Source: Streptomyces sp. CBMA29
Lineage (GTDB): Bacteria; Actinomycetota; Actinomycetes; Streptomycetales; Streptomycetaceae
DNA length: 64,000 nt
Assembly: GCF_014596445.1 (NCBI RefSeq)
Contig: NZ_MECL01000074.1
Coordinates: forward strand, 47,048-111,047
Direction of reading: 5' to 3'
Of the stretch, positions 8,169-17,856 are shown in pieces. Under the pieces are notes generated by a model. That model made no database searches, was not told the DNA's origin, and saw nothing but the letters and a program-made list of their open reading frames with translations. The position numbers and the translations under genes were made by a program. Position 1 is the first letter of the stretch, and every line of letters starts with the position of its first letter.

Positions 8169-10226
8169 TCAGCGAGGACCCGTACCGCCTTCCTCCACCA
8201 CCGCCACCTCGCCCGCCGGAACGGCGATGACGCCTGTCGTGCGGGCGCCGGACAGGAGGTCGGTCCCCGTGGCGGCCACATGCGCGGTCGACGGGGTGTG
8301 GTTGACGGCGAAGAGCCAGGACCGCTCGCCTGAGGGGCCGCTTCTGCGGATGACCTCCACACCGTCGCCGGACCCCCGGGGCGCGGGCGCGCAACCGGCC
8401 TGCGCGGCCCACCGGGGAAGCAGGCGCAGGAGGGACGGGACGTCGGGGCGGGTGGCGAGGTAGCGGACGTTTCCGCGGCGCAGGACCGCCGGGCCGCCCG
8501 CCGCGGGTCCGTCGGTGAAGCGGCACTCCACCTCGGTCCCGGCGTCCGGGACGACCCGCTCGGCCCATACGTTCCCGGTCGAGCCGTCGTCCAGGCCGAC
8601 GGCGGCTCCGGCGGCGAGCGGCAGGTACTCGTCCACGGTGAGCCCGACCAGGTCACGGAGCGCTCCGGGGTACGGCCCGGGATGGACCCGGTCGTCGGGG
8701 TCCACCACGCCGCTGAAGGGTCCGACGACCAGGTGGCCGCCGCTCTCGGCGTACGCCTCCAGGGCGCGCGCCGTCGCCGCGGACAGCGCGTACAGCGAGG
8801 GCACGAGCAGGAGCCGGTGCGCACCGGAGGCGGGAGCGGAGGCGGGGTCGAGGGCGGGAGCGGGGGCGGCGACGATGTCGCAGCCCAGACCGGCGGTCCA
8901 CAGGGCACGGTGCCAGGTGCGGAGCGCGTCGCCGCAGGTCAGGTCCGAGCTCGGCCGGTCGGGCAGCTCCAGGGCCCACATGGCCTCGTAGTCCAGGAGC
9001 AGTGCGATCGTGGCCGGCGGGCAGGTGCTCCCGGCGACATCGGCCAGCCGCGACACGGCGTTGCCGAGGTCTCGGGCCTCCCGCAGGACCCGGGTGTCCT
9101 CGCCGCCGTGCGGGAGCATCGCCGAGTGCCATTTCTCCGGGCCGTACGCGGACTGCCGCCACTGGAAGAACAGCGCTCCGTCGGCGCCGCGGGCGAGGTG
9201 CGTCAGGGTGTTGCGGGCCATCTCCCCCGGGACCTTGGCGATGTTGCGGGGCTGCCACTGCACCCCGGAGGTGGAGTGCTCCATGAGCAGCCAGGGCCGG
9301 CCGCCGGCCAGCCCGCGGGTGAGGTCGGCGGCGAACGCGAGCTCGGCGGCGCGGTGCGGGTCCTCGGACCCGAGGTAGTGGTCGTTGGAGACGATGTCGA
9401 CCTCCCGCGCCCAGCGCCAGTAGTCGCTCCAGCGCAGCGCGCTCGCCATGAAGTTGGTGGTGACCGGGCGGCCGGGGGAGTGGGCGCGCACGATGTCGCG
9501 CTCGGCCCGGAAGCAGGCCAGGTGTTCGGCGTCGCTGAAGCGGTAGAAGTCCAGCCACAGGGCGGGCGGGAGGCGGCTGGTACTGGTGCGCGGCGGGGTC
9601 ACCTGGCTCCAGTCGCTGTAGGTCATGCCCCAGACGCCGGTGCCCCAGCGGTGGTTGAGGGCGTCCAGGTCGTCGCCGTACGTGGTGCGCAGCAAGGTGC
9701 GGAACGCCGTCGCGGAGGTCTCGCACCAGCAGTGCGCGTTCCCGTTGGCGTACTCGTTGTTGACGTGCCACATCACCACCGCGGGATGGTCGCCGTAGCG
9801 CTCGGCGAGGCGGCGGGTGACGGTCGCGGCGCGCTCCCGGTAGAGCGGTGAGGACGGGCAGTACGCCTGCCGCGAGCCGGGCGCCAGCCGCCGTCCGTCG
9901 GCCGTCACGGGCAGCGACTCCGGGTGGGCGTGCGAGAACCACAGGGGCGGAGCTGCCGTCGGTGTGGCCAGGTCGACGGCGATGCCCGACGCGTGCAGCA
10001 GCTCGACGGCCTCGTCGAGGCCGGAGAAGTCGAAGGCGTCCCGCCGGGGCTCGATCCAGGACCAGGCGAAGACCCCGAGCGAGACCAGATTGACCCCCGC
10101 CTCGCGCATCAGGCGGACGTCGTCCTTCCGCGTCGCCGCGTCCCACTGCTCGGGGTTGTAGTCGGCGCCGTACGCGGGGCGCGGAACTCGGCCCCAGACG
10201 GAATGCTGCCGGTCGGGTCGCGACAT
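8169..10226 (-). CDS. GH42 beta-galactosidase
   Basis: A 685-aa intracellular glycoside hydrolase of family 42, which releases galactose from beta-galactosides. The start of the TIM barrel is typical (GADYNPEQW near residue 20). The acid/base glutamate is E158 in MWHVNNEY and the nucleophile is E316 in WLLMEHS. The zinc-site-like cysteines of many GH42 enzymes may be represented by CWCE near residue 167. The barrel is followed by the trimerisation (A4-like) and C-terminal beta domains. No signal peptide is present. It diverges from the ABC importer operon across a 640-bp gap and so probably works on its imported sugars. Confidence 0.92.
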   Translation of the reverse strand: MSRPDRQHSVWGRVPRPAYGADYNPEQWDAATRKDDVRLMREAGVNLVSLGVFAWSWIEPRRDAFDFSGLDEAVELLHASGIAVDLATPTAAPPLWFSHAHPESLPVTADGRRLAPGSRQAYCPSSPLYRERAATVTRRLAERYGDHPAVVMWHVNNEYANGNAHCWCETSATAFRTLLRTTYGDDLDALNHRWGTGVWGMTYSDWSQVTPPRTSTSRLPPALWLDFYRFSDAEHLACFRAERDIVRAHSPGRPVTTNFMASALRWSDYWRWAREVDIVSNDHYLGSEDPHRAAELAFAADLTRGLAGGRPWLLMEHSTSGVQWQPRNIAKVPGEMARNTLTHLARGADGALFFQWRQSAYGPEKWHSAMLPHGGEDTRVLREARDLGNAVSRLADVAGSTCPPATIALLLDYEAMWALELPDRPSSDLTCGDALRTWHRALWTAGLGCDIVAAPAPALDPASAPASGAHRLLLVPSLYALSAATARALEAYAESGGHLVVGPFSGVVDPDDRVHPGPYPGALRDLVGLTVDEYLPLAAGAAVGLDDGSTGNVWAERVVPDAGTEVECRFTDGPAAGGPAVLRRGNVRYLATRPDVPSLLRLLPRWAAQAGCAPAPRGSGDGVEVIRRSGPSGERSWLFAVNHTPSTAHVAATGTDLLSGARTTGVIAVPAGEVAVVEEGGTGPR

Positions 10227-10725
10227 GCGCTGGCTCCTGAATCCTGGAATACAAAAAGGCGGTACGGAATGCGAGGAAGAGAGGAAGAACGGGGACGAGG
10301 ACGAGAGGAAGAACGCGAGCGAGGACGCGTGACGGCGCGCGCCGCCCGGAAGGCGAGCGGGGCCGGTGGAGGCACCGGTCCGGCCCCGCTCGGGCCATGG
10401 GCGTGCCGGGTGTCCCGTCCCTCACCATGGGGCGGCGAATGCGCTCGGCGACGAGCGGACGAGGCACCCGGAAGGCAATGCGAAAGGCGCCAGGGAAAGC
10501 GTCGTGAAAACGCGCGGCACGCGCCGTACACCCGTCGTGTCCGGGCGCCGATCGCGGGTGAAACGCGGCCGACCGTGCCTGGCCATGACGTCAGGCGCCG
10601 ATGAAGTGCGTCAGCCGGTGCGCCAACTTAGAGCGATCACCCAGGGGTGTCAACGCCCGTCGGCGGTCATCCCCGCCGTGCCCCATGTGTCGTTCAGGTG
10701 GCTGGAAAATCTTCCCGTCACAGTC

Positions 10726-10754
10726 TTGACCCCTCCCGGCAACGTGCGTACGTT
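10726..10754 (+). promoter_or_regulatory. Candidate promoter of the ABC importer operon
   Basis: TTGACC at 10726-10731 and TACGTT at 10749-10754 are separated by 17 bp, 112 bp before the lipoprotein start codon. A predicted start site near 10761 coincides with the first TCATACGTA box, a position where a bound LacI-type repressor would block initiation. Confidence 0.5.
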
Positions 10755-10760
10755 TCCGGA

Positions 10761-10813
10761 TCATACGTAGAAGCAGAGGCCATGACAGCTCAGCCACTCG
10801 TGCTCATACGTAT
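10761..10813. promoter_or_regulatory. Paired TCATACGTA boxes, candidate LacI-family operators
   Basis: The 9-mer TCATACGTA occurs at 10761-10769 and again at 10804-10812, 43 bp apart (about four helical turns). The second copy is extended to the perfect palindrome CATACGTATG (10804-10813 region) with a central CG step, as is usual for LacI/GalR operators. The LacI-family gene at 16671 is the last gene of the operon transcribed from here, so feedback control is plausible. Confidence 0.5.
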
Positions 10814-10866
10814 GTGCACCCCATTTTGTGCGCTGTATCGCCATTCACGAGGAGCAGGAGTCAGCC

Positions 10867-12528
10867 ATGCCCACCAGAAGAGCCTTTATCGCTCGCGCCG
10901 CCGGGGCGGCCCTCGTCATACCGCTGGGGGCGAGCGCCTGCAAGAGCGGTACGGCCGCCACGGGCGGTGCGGGCAAGGGCTCGGGCACGCTGGTCTTCGG
11001 GAAGACCGACGGCGGGACGACCTTCATCCGCAACTACAACGTCTTCGGCCCCGCCCTCCAGAAGTCGCCCAACGCCGAGATGATCTATGAGCCGTTGGCA
11101 CGGGTCGACTACAGCGACGGTGCGAAGGTCAAGCCCTGGCTGGCCAAGAGCCTGGAGTTCGACCCGACGGGCACCACGCTCACCGTGAAGCTGCGCGAGG
11201 ACGTGACCTTCTCCGACGGCAAGCCCATGACCGCCGACGACGTGCTCTTCTCGCTGAACCTCCCGCTGAAGGACCCGAGTTTCAACCTCGGCGGCACCAC
11301 GTACGACCGCGTCACCAAGGTGGACTCCTCGACCGTCACGGTGCACTGGCCGCACGCCGCCTTCAGCGAGCTGAGCCAACTGGCCTCCATCCAGGTCCCG
11401 GTGGTGCCCGCGCACATCTGGCAGGGCAAGAACGTCAAGAGCTGGTCCAACCCGGACCCAGTCGGCACCGGCCCCTTCACCCTGGACCGGTTCGCGCCCC
11501 AGCAGATCACCCTGCGTGCGCGGACCGACTACTGGGGCGGCCGGTTCGCCGTGCAGCAGATCAAGATCATTCCGACCAACGGCGACGCCCTGCGGGCGCA
11601 GTTGATCCGCGACGACGTGGACTGGGCGCTCGCGGCCTGGGGCAACGGCGAGCAGGAGTACACCGCCAAGGACCCCAAGCACAACCTCTACCAGAAGTAC
11701 GCGACCGGCGGCGCCTACTCCCTCTTCTACAACACCGCGAAGGCGCCCTTCGACGACGTCCACGTACGGCGGGCGCTGGCGATGACGATTCCCCGCAAGG
11801 ACATCGTCACCACCCTTGAGCGCCCCGGTACGGAGGCGGGCCCGACGGGGCTGGTGGACCAGATCTACGGGGACGTGATCCTGCCCGAGTACCGGGGCAA
11901 GGTGCAGCAGGTCGACGCCGAGGCGGCCAAGAAGGAACTCGCCCTCAGCGGCTACGAGGTCAAGGGCGGCAAGCTCGTCAAGGACGGCAAGTCCTACGCT
12001 CCGAAGCTCTCGTTCAACCAGGACTTCGGGTGGGACCCCTACGCGAACATGATGGTCCGCAGTTGGCAGGAGCACCTGGGGATCAAGGTCAAGTCGGTTG
12101 GCGCGCCCGGCGCCAACCTCTACGAGCAGCAGCAGACCGGCGAGTTCGACCTCACCATCAGCACCTCGGGCGGAGCGGGCGTCGCCGGTGTCTACAGCGC
12201 CCTGAGCAGCCGGGCCCTGCGGCCGCTCGGGCAGACGGCCGCCACCAACTTCGGCCGGTGGAAGGACGCGCCGACCGACGCCGCGATCGCCGACCTGCTG
12301 TCGTCGGCCGACCCGGCCGTCACCAAGAGCGCGGGCGAGAAGCTGCAACGGATCGTCGCCGAGCAGGTGCCGTACAGCCCGGTCTACAACAGCTACTGGT
12401 TCGTCCTGATCAACGCCACGCGCTGGAGCGGCTGGCCCACCCCCGAGCACTTCACCTACGTGCCCTTCCCCGGCAACGGTCCCGACGCCACCCTCACCCT
12501 GCTCAACTTGAAGCAGGCCACCGCGTGA
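10867..12528 (+). CDS. ABC importer substrate-binding lipoprotein (family 5, oligopeptide/oligosaccharide type)
   Basis: A 553-aa extracellular solute-binding protein of family 5 (DppA/OppA-like). The N-terminus has a twin-arginine-like RRAFIARAAG stretch, a hydrophobic core and a lipobox ending at Cys25 (GASAC), so it should be a membrane-anchored lipoprotein. Family signatures include EMIYEPLARVD and FSDGKPMTADDV. ATG 10867 follows GGAGCAGGAG at good spacing; the in-frame codons further upstream would spoil the signal peptide. Family-5 proteins often bind peptides, but the GH42 and GH3 neighbours and LacI regulator suggest an oligosaccharide here. The stop overlaps the next gene's GTG (GTGA). 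Confidence 0.9.
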   Translation: MPTRRAFIARAAGAALVIPLGASACKSGTAATGGAGKGSGTLVFGKTDGGTTFIRNYNVFGPALQKSPNAEMIYEPLARVDYSDGAKVKPWLAKSLEFDPTGTTLTVKLREDVTFSDGKPMTADDVLFSLNLPLKDPSFNLGGTTYDRVTKVDSSTVTVHWPHAAFSELSQLASIQVPVVPAHIWQGKNVKSWSNPDPVGTGPFTLDRFAPQQITLRARTDYWGGRFAVQQIKIIPTNGDALRAQLIRDDVDWALAAWGNGEQEYTAKDPKHNLYQKYATGGAYSLFYNTAKAPFDDVHVRRALAMTIPRKDIVTTLERPGTEAGPTGLVDQIYGDVILPEYRGKVQQVDAEAAKKELALSGYEVKGGKLVKDGKSYAPKLSFNQDFGWDPYANMMVRSWQEHLGIKVKSVGAPGANLYEQQQTGEFDLTISTSGGAGVAGVYSALSSRALRPLGQTAATNFGRWKDAPTDAAIADLLSSADPAVTKSAGEKLQRIVAEQVPYSPVYNSYWFVLINATRWSGWPTPEHFTYVPFPGNGPDATLTLLNLKQATA

Positions 12529-13577
12529 CCGCGATCACCACCTCCGCCGTACCGGCGGCCGGCCGGTTCCGGATTCCCCGCCGCTGGGGGTTCCTGCTGC
12601 GCCGGCTGGGCTTCTACCTGGCCGCCACCTGGTCGGCGATCACCCTGAACTTCTTCCTGCCCCGGATGATGCCCGGCGATCCGTCCGCCGCGATCGTCGA
12701 GAAGCTCCAGACCGTCAGCGGTCAGCAGATGTCGCCGAGCGCCATGGAGTCCATCCAGAAGGTGTTCGGCAATCCGAACGCCGGTATCGGCCGCCAATAC
12801 CTGGACTATCTCAGCCAGTTGGCGCACTTCAACCTGGGTGTCTCGATCAGCAACTACCCCACCCCGGTCACCAGCCTGCTCCGGCAGGGCCTGCCCTGGA
12901 CCATGCTGCTGGTCGGCGTCACCACCGTGATCGCGTTCGTCCTGGGCACCGGCATCGGCGCGATGGCGGGCTGGAGGGCGGGCAGCCGGTTCGACACGAT
13001 CGTCAGCCCGCTCACCACGTTCGTCTCGGCGGTCCCCTACTTCTGGATGGCGCTGATCGGCCTGTGGCTCTTCGCCTTCCAACTGGACTGGTTCCCGCTG
13101 GCCGGCGGATACGACGCCGACCTGACGATCGGCTTCTCGCCGTCGTTCGTCCTGAGCGTGCTGCACTACGGAGTGCTCCCGGCGACGACCATCGTCTTCT
13201 CGGCCTTCGGCGGCTGGCTGCTGGGCATGCGCAACATGACCGTCACCACGGTCCGTGAGGACTACGTCCTGCTCGCCCAGGCCAAGGGCCTGTCCGGCCG
13301 CCGGGTGATGCTCCGCTACGCCGCCCGCAACGCGGTCCTGCCGAACTTCACCGGCTTCACCCTGGCGCTCGGCCATGTCGTCGGCGGCGCCCTGCTCACC
13401 GAGGTCGTCTTCAACTACCCGGGCATCGGCTATCTCCTCTACACCTCTCTCCAACAGCGCGACTACCCGGTGATGCAGGGCGTGTTCTTCCTCATCACCC
13501 TCACCGTGCTGCTGGCCAACCTCCTGGCGGACTCCGTGTACGTGCTGCTCGACCCGCGCATCAGAGAAGGGGGGTGA
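12525..13577 (+). CDS. ABC importer permease 1 (DppB/OppB-like)
   Basis: A 350-aa inner-membrane permease. A first membrane helix (FYLAATWSAITLNFFLPRMMPGD) is followed by a periplasmic loop and five further helices, the usual six-helix DppB layout. The cytoplasmic EAA loop that contacts the ATPases is seen around DYVLLAQAKGLSGRRVMLRYAARNA. The GTG start at 12525 overlaps the lipoprotein stop. Its N-terminal tail is Ala/Thr-rich and slightly longer than usual. Confidence 0.9.
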   Translation: MTAITTSAVPAAGRFRIPRRWGFLLRRLGFYLAATWSAITLNFFLPRMMPGDPSAAIVEKLQTVSGQQMSPSAMESIQKVFGNPNAGIGRQYLDYLSQLAHFNLGVSISNYPTPVTSLLRQGLPWTMLLVGVTTVIAFVLGTGIGAMAGWRAGSRFDTIVSPLTTFVSAVPYFWMALIGLWLFAFQLDWFPLAGGYDADLTIGFSPSFVLSVLHYGVLPATTIVFSAFGGWLLGMRNMTVTTVREDYVLLAQAKGLSGRRVMLRYAARNAVLPNFTGFTLALGHVVGGALLTEVVFNYPGIGYLLYTSLQQRDYPVMQGVFFLITLTVLLANLLADSVYVLLDPRIREGG

Positions 13578-13583
13578 CCCGAG

Positions 13584-14483
13584 GTGCGTACCGTGTTCCT
13601 CCGTAGTTGGAAAGTCCGCATCGGCCTGGGCATCCTCGCCTTCTTCCTCCTGCTCGCCGTGTTCGGCCCCTGGCTGACGCACAGCCTGCTCGGCCTGGAC
13701 CCGCGCGCCAACGACACCACCGCCATCTCCCGGGCGCCCGGCGGCGGACATCCGCTGGGCACCAACCAGTACGGGCAGGACATGCTCGCCCAGGTCGTGG
13801 CCGGTGCCCGCGGCTCGATGTACGTCGGCGTGCTCGGCGCCGTGGTCGGCACGACGATCGCCATCCTGGTCGGCGTACCGGCCGGGTTCTACGGCGGCAA
13901 GGTCGACGGCGCCCTGAACTTCCTGACGAATCTCTTCCTCGTCATGCCGACGCTGCCGCTCATCATGATCGTGGCCGGCTACCTCCAGGGCACAGGGCTC
14001 ACCACGATCGCCCTGATCATCGGCTTCTTCGGCTGGTCGGGCGGCGCGCGCACGCTGCGCGCCCAGGCCATGAGCATCGCCAACCGCGACTTCGTACGCG
14101 CCATGCGGATGCTCGGCGAGCGCGGTCGCCGACTGGTCTTCGCCGAAGTGCTGCCCCACCTGACCGGCCTCATCGCGTCGATGTTCCTGCACGCGATGAT
14201 CGGCGCCGTCATGGCCGAGGCGGGACTGGCCTTCCTCGGCATCTCCGACTCCTCGTCGATCAGTTGGGGGACGATGATCCAGGGAGCGCAGCAGCAGAGC
14301 GCGGTCCTGCGCGGCCTGTGGTGGTGGTTCGTGCCGCCCGGCCTGTGCATCGCCCTGATCGGCACCGCGGCGGCGCTGGTCAACTTCGGCATCGACGAAC
14401 TGGCCAACCCCAAGCTGCGCGTCGCCCGCCCGGTGACGGCACGGCGGACCAGGCAACTGGCGCGGGCGGGAGGCGCGGCCTGA
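13584..14483 (+). CDS. ABC importer permease 2 (DppC/OppC-like)
   Basis: A 299-aa permease with a short cytoplasmic N-terminus, a first helix LGILAFFLLLAVFGPWL, the family motif HPLGTNQYGQDMLAQ near residue 55, and the EAA loop NRDFVRAMRMLGERGRRLVFAEVLP. It pairs with the preceding permease, starting 6 bp after its stop at a GTG preceded by GGGGG. Its last base overlaps the start of the first ATPase gene, so the importer is expressed as one unit. Confidence 0.9.
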   Translation: MRTVFLRSWKVRIGLGILAFFLLLAVFGPWLTHSLLGLDPRANDTTAISRAPGGGHPLGTNQYGQDMLAQVVAGARGSMYVGVLGAVVGTTIAILVGVPAGFYGGKVDGALNFLTNLFLVMPTLPLIMIVAGYLQGTGLTTIALIIGFFGWSGGARTLRAQAMSIANRDFVRAMRMLGERGRRLVFAEVLPHLTGLIASMFLHAMIGAVMAEAGLAFLGISDSSSISWGTMIQGAQQQSAVLRGLWWWFVPPGLCIALIGTAAALVNFGIDELANPKLRVARPVTARRTRQLARAGGAA

Positions 14484-15541
14484 TGACCGTCCACGCAGAG
14501 CCGAAGCACCGGCCGCTGATCCCCGCGGGACAGACCGTCCTCGAAGTCCGCGGCCTGACCGTCGAATACGCCACCGGAGCCGATCCGGTGCGCGCCTGCT
14601 CCGACATCTCCTTCACCCTGCGCCGAGGGGAAATCCTCGGCGTCGCCGGAGAGTCCGGCTCGGGGAAATCCACGCTGATCACCGCCCTGACCCGGCTCCA
14701 GCGCCCGCCGGCCGTCACCACCGCGGGCGAGATCCTCTTCCACGCCAGGGACGGCGCACCGCCGGTCGACCTCGCCGCGCTCGACGGCAAGCAGATGCGC
14801 CGCTACCGGTGGACGGCCCTGTCCGTCGTGCTCCAGTCCGCGATGGACGCGCTGAACCCGGTGATGCGCATCGGCGCCCAGTTCGCCGACGTCCTGCGCG
14901 CCCACGACCGCGCGCTGAACAAGCGGGCCGCCTGGGCGCGGGCGGCCGAACTGCTCGGCCTGGTCGGCATCTCCGAGGACCGGATCCGCGACTACCCGCA
15001 TCAGTTGTCCGGCGGAATGCGTCAGCGGGCCGCCATCGCCCTGGCCCTGGCCTGCGGGCCGGAGCTGGTGGTGATGGACGAGCCCACGACCGCCGTCGAC
15101 GTGGTCATGCAGCGGCAGATCCTCGCTCAAGTGCTGCGCCTGCGCGAGGAATTGGGCTTCGCCGTCGTCTTCGTCACCCACGACCTGTCGCTGCTGCTGG
15201 AGCTGGCCGACCGTATCGCCGTGATGTACGCGGGCCGCATCGTCGAGGTGGGCGAGGCCGCGGCCATCTACGGGTCGCCCAAGCACCCCTACACCCAGGG
15301 GCTGCGCGACTCCTTCCCGCCGCTGCACGCCCCGCTGCGCGATCTGCACGGCATCCCCGGCACACCCTCCGACCTGCGCCGCCTGCCGCCTGGCTGCCCG
15401 TTCCACCCGCGCTGCGCGCGGCGGACGGACGGATGCGACGAGCGGCTGCCGCTGCTGCTGCCGGTGGGCCCCGAGCCGGGACACGAAGCGGCGTGCCTGC
15501 TCAACGAGACCGACGGCGACAACGGAGGCGAGACCCGATGA
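14483..15541 (+). CDS. ABC importer ATP-binding protein 1 (DppD/OppD-like)
   Basis: A 352-aa ATPase. Walker A is GESGSGKST, the signature is LSGGMRQRAAIA and Walker B is ELVVMDEPTTAVD. The C-terminal oligopeptide/dipeptide extension carries the cysteine cluster CPFHPRCARRTDGC that binds a [4Fe-4S] cluster in this subfamily. The Q-loop reads VVLQSAMDALNP. It overlaps the upstream permease by one base and the second ATPase gene by four (ATGA). Confidence 0.92.
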   Translation: MTVHAEPKHRPLIPAGQTVLEVRGLTVEYATGADPVRACSDISFTLRRGEILGVAGESGSGKSTLITALTRLQRPPAVTTAGEILFHARDGAPPVDLAALDGKQMRRYRWTALSVVLQSAMDALNPVMRIGAQFADVLRAHDRALNKRAAWARAAELLGLVGISEDRIRDYPHQLSGGMRQRAAIALALACGPELVVMDEPTTAVDVVMQRQILAQVLRLREELGFAVVFVTHDLSLLLELADRIAVMYAGRIVEVGEAAAIYGSPKHPYTQGLRDSFPPLHAPLRDLHGIPGTPSDLRRLPPGCPFHPRCARRTDGCDERLPLLLPVGPEPGHEAACLLNETDGDNGGETR

Positions 15542-16671
15542 GCAAGCACATGACCGAGGCCGTGTCCGCACCGGACGAAGAGGCCCGCACGTTCGACGCG
15601 GCCGACGAAGCGCCGTCGTACGTACTGGAGGCCCTGGACGTCACCAAGCACTTCACCGCCCGCGGCGCGCTCGGCCGTACCTCCGTCGTCCGCGCGGTCG
15701 AGGACGCCACGGTCCGGCTGAAGCCCGGTCAGATCCTGGCGCTGGTGGGGGAGAGCGGCAGCGGGAAGACCACGCTCGCACGGATGCTGGCCCGCTTCCA
15801 CGAACCGACGCGGGGCGAGATCCTGCTGCGCGGCGAGCCGGTGAGCCGCAGCAGGCGAGGGCGGCGCGCCTACCACTCCGAGGTCCAGATGATCTTCCAG
15901 GACCCCTTCGGTTCCCTGAACCCGATGCACCGGGTCCGCTACAACCTCGACCGGGCGCTTCGGCTGCACCACCCGCACCTGTCCGCGGCCGAACGCGAGC
16001 AGCGGATGACGTCGCTGCTGGAGAAGGTCAGCCTCACCCCGGCCGCCGAATTCGCCGCGAAGTTCCCGCACGAGCTGTCCGGGGGCCAGCGCCAGCGTGT
16101 CGTCATCGCCCGCGCGCTCGCCGTGGAACCCAAGGTCCTGCTCGGGGACGAGCCGATCTCCATGCTGGACGTCTCGATCCGGCTGGAGATGCTCAATCTG
16201 CTCCAGCGGCTGCGCGCCGAGGACGGCCTGGCGCTGCTGTACATCACGCACGACATCGCCAGCGCCCGCTACCTGTGCGACGAGATCGCCGTGATGTACG
16301 CAGGGCAGATGGTGGAGTCGGGACCGAAGGAGGACGTCATCGCGTCCCCGCAGCACCCGTACACCAAGCTGCTCATCGAGTCCTCGCCCGACCCCGAGCG
16401 CGGCGTCGGCGACCGCGAGGAGTTCTTCGCGGGCGCCGACGAACTGGGCGAGCCGCCCAGCCTGATCGACCCGCCGGCCGGCTGCCGCTTCCACCCCCGC
16501 TGCCCGTTCGCGATGAAGGAGTGCGGCGAGCAGGCCCCACCGGTCACCGATCTCGGCGACGGCCACTGGGCGAAGTGCTGGCTGCACGCCAAGGGCCGCG
16601 CCGGGGTGATGGCCGACACGACACACGCCGCGGCGACCACCGCCCGGCGCGAAGCACTCCAGGGGGCGTGA
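15538..16671 (+). CDS. ABC importer ATP-binding protein 2 (DppF/OppF-like)
   Basis: A 377-aa partner ATPase. Walker A is GESGSGKTT, the Q-loop MIFQDPFGSLNP, the signature LSGGQRQRVVIARAL and the Walker B region KVLLGDEPISMLD. The C-terminal extension again holds CRFHPRCPFAMKEC. The first 30 residues are acidic and not conserved; a second ATG lies three codons after the first (at 15550), but ATG 15538 couples to the previous stop. Its own stop overlaps the LacI gene start (TGATG). Confidence 0.92.
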   Translation: MSKHMTEAVSAPDEEARTFDAADEAPSYVLEALDVTKHFTARGALGRTSVVRAVEDATVRLKPGQILALVGESGSGKTTLARMLARFHEPTRGEILLRGEPVSRSRRGRRAYHSEVQMIFQDPFGSLNPMHRVRYNLDRALRLHHPHLSAAEREQRMTSLLEKVSLTPAAEFAAKFPHELSGGQRQRVVIARALAVEPKVLLGDEPISMLDVSIRLEMLNLLQRLRAEDGLALLYITHDIASARYLCDEIAVMYAGQMVESGPKEDVIASPQHPYTKLLIESSPDPERGVGDREEFFAGADELGEPPSLIDPPAGCRFHPRCPFAMKECGEQAPPVTDLGDGHWAKCWLHAKGRAGVMADTTHAAATTARREALQGA

Positions 16672-17711
16672 TGACAGGACAACGACGCGGCAGGGCGCCC
16701 AACCAGGCGGACGTGGCACGGCTCGCCGGAGTGTCCCAGTCGGCGGTGTCCCGGGTGATCAGCGGTGACGCGGCGACCGTGCGGATCTCGGAGGAGACCC
16801 GGCGACGGGTCTTCGACGCGGTCAAGGAACTGGGCTACGTCGCCAACCCCGCCGCCCGCGCCATGCGCAACCAGCGCAACAACCTGCTGGGCGTGCACAC
16901 CTTCGAGCGGGTCTTCCCGCACGCACGCGAGGACTTCTACTTCGAGTTCCTGCTCGGCATCGAGGAACGCGCGGAGGAGACCGGCTTCGACCTGGTGCTG
17001 TTCACCTCCACCGGGGCCGGCGGCGACGGCGAGCGCAAGATCTACCGGGGCGGCACGAACCGGCTGAATCTGGCGGACGGCAGCATCCTGCTCGGTGTGG
17101 CGACCGACCGCGGCGAGCTGGCCCGGCTCTGGTACGAGGGGTACACCTTCGTGCACATCGGCCGCCGCGAGGTGCCCGGCGCCGAGATCCCGCAGATCAT
17201 CCCCGACTACCGGACGGCCAGCGGACAGATCGTCGAGCGCCTCGCGGACCACGGCCACCGGCGGTTCGGCTACGTGCGCGACTGGCTGGAACTGGAACCG
17301 TACGCCGACCGCCGCACGGGCTACGCCGAGGCCGTCGCGCGGCTCGGGCTGACGGACACCTCGCCGGGCCACCTCGGCATGGCCGACCTCGACCAGGCAT
17401 GGCTGGACGAGGTGGCGGACGGCGCCGCGACCGCGATCGTGGTGGAGAGCGTACGGCTCGCGGAGTCGCTGCGTGACGGCCTCGCCTGCCGGGGCCGCAA
17501 GATCCCCGAGGACGTCTCCGTCGCCGTACTGGAAGGGGCTTCCGCGGACCTCGCCGGTCAGTGGGCCTCGCTGGAGATCCCCCGCAAGGAGATCGGCCGC
17601 ATCGCCGTGGACCAGCTGCACGCGATGCTCGACGACCCGGGCAAGCGGGCCGAGAGCGTCCTGGTGCCGTGCCCGCTGGTCCCCGGCGCCACCATCGCGG
17701 CGGTGAGCTGA
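16671..17711 (+). CDS. LacI/GalR-family transcriptional regulator
   Basis: A 346-aa regulator. The N-terminal LacI helix-turn-helix is clear (NQADVARLAGVSQSAVSRVI, then the hinge-helix region VANPAARAMRNQR), followed by a periplasmic-binding-protein-like sugar sensor domain. It is the last gene of the importer operon, overlapping the ATPase stop by one base. It is therefore probably a sugar-responsive repressor of the promoter upstream of 10867, where two CG-centred boxes are found. The ligand is unknown. Confidence 0.92.
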   Translation: MTGQRRGRAPNQADVARLAGVSQSAVSRVISGDAATVRISEETRRRVFDAVKELGYVANPAARAMRNQRNNLLGVHTFERVFPHAREDFYFEFLLGIEERAEETGFDLVLFTSTGAGGDGERKIYRGGTNRLNLADGSILLGVATDRGELARLWYEGYTFVHIGRREVPGAEIPQIIPDYRTASGQIVERLADHGHRRFGYVRDWLELEPYADRRTGYAEAVARLGLTDTSPGHLGMADLDQAWLDEVADGAATAIVVESVRLAESLRDGLACRGRKIPEDVSVAVLEGASADLAGQWASLEIPRKEIGRIAVDQLHAMLDDPGKRAESVLVPCPLVPGATIAAVS

Positions 17712-17856
17712 CAAGAGCGGCCGCACATCACGCGTCTCACGACAGCGGGCGGCGTCCGTCGATCACGGCTGCCCTGAAGACACACCCGGCACGACCACCG
17801 AGCCGGAACCGACCGTTCCGACCGGCAGAGACCGGTGACAAGGAGTACTTGGGCAC

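Larger units (their letters stand above)
10227..10866. other. Divergent intergenic region between beta-galactosidase and ABC importer
   Basis: This is 640 bp without a credible gene. Near the GH42 side (10262-10330) lies a purine-rich stretch with repeated GAGGAAGA/GAGGACGAG elements that yields open frames on both strands with no protein-like composition. The right side (10720-10820) holds a promoter-like sequence and two TCATACGTA boxes, listed separately. No tRNA or riboswitch-like structure was recognised. Confidence 0.5.

Noticed and set aside
10262..10604. Open frames across the GA-rich gap between GH42 and the importer
   Set aside because: Arg/Glu low-complexity products, no ribosome site, no family; the stretch is better read as non-coding with promoter elements at its right end.
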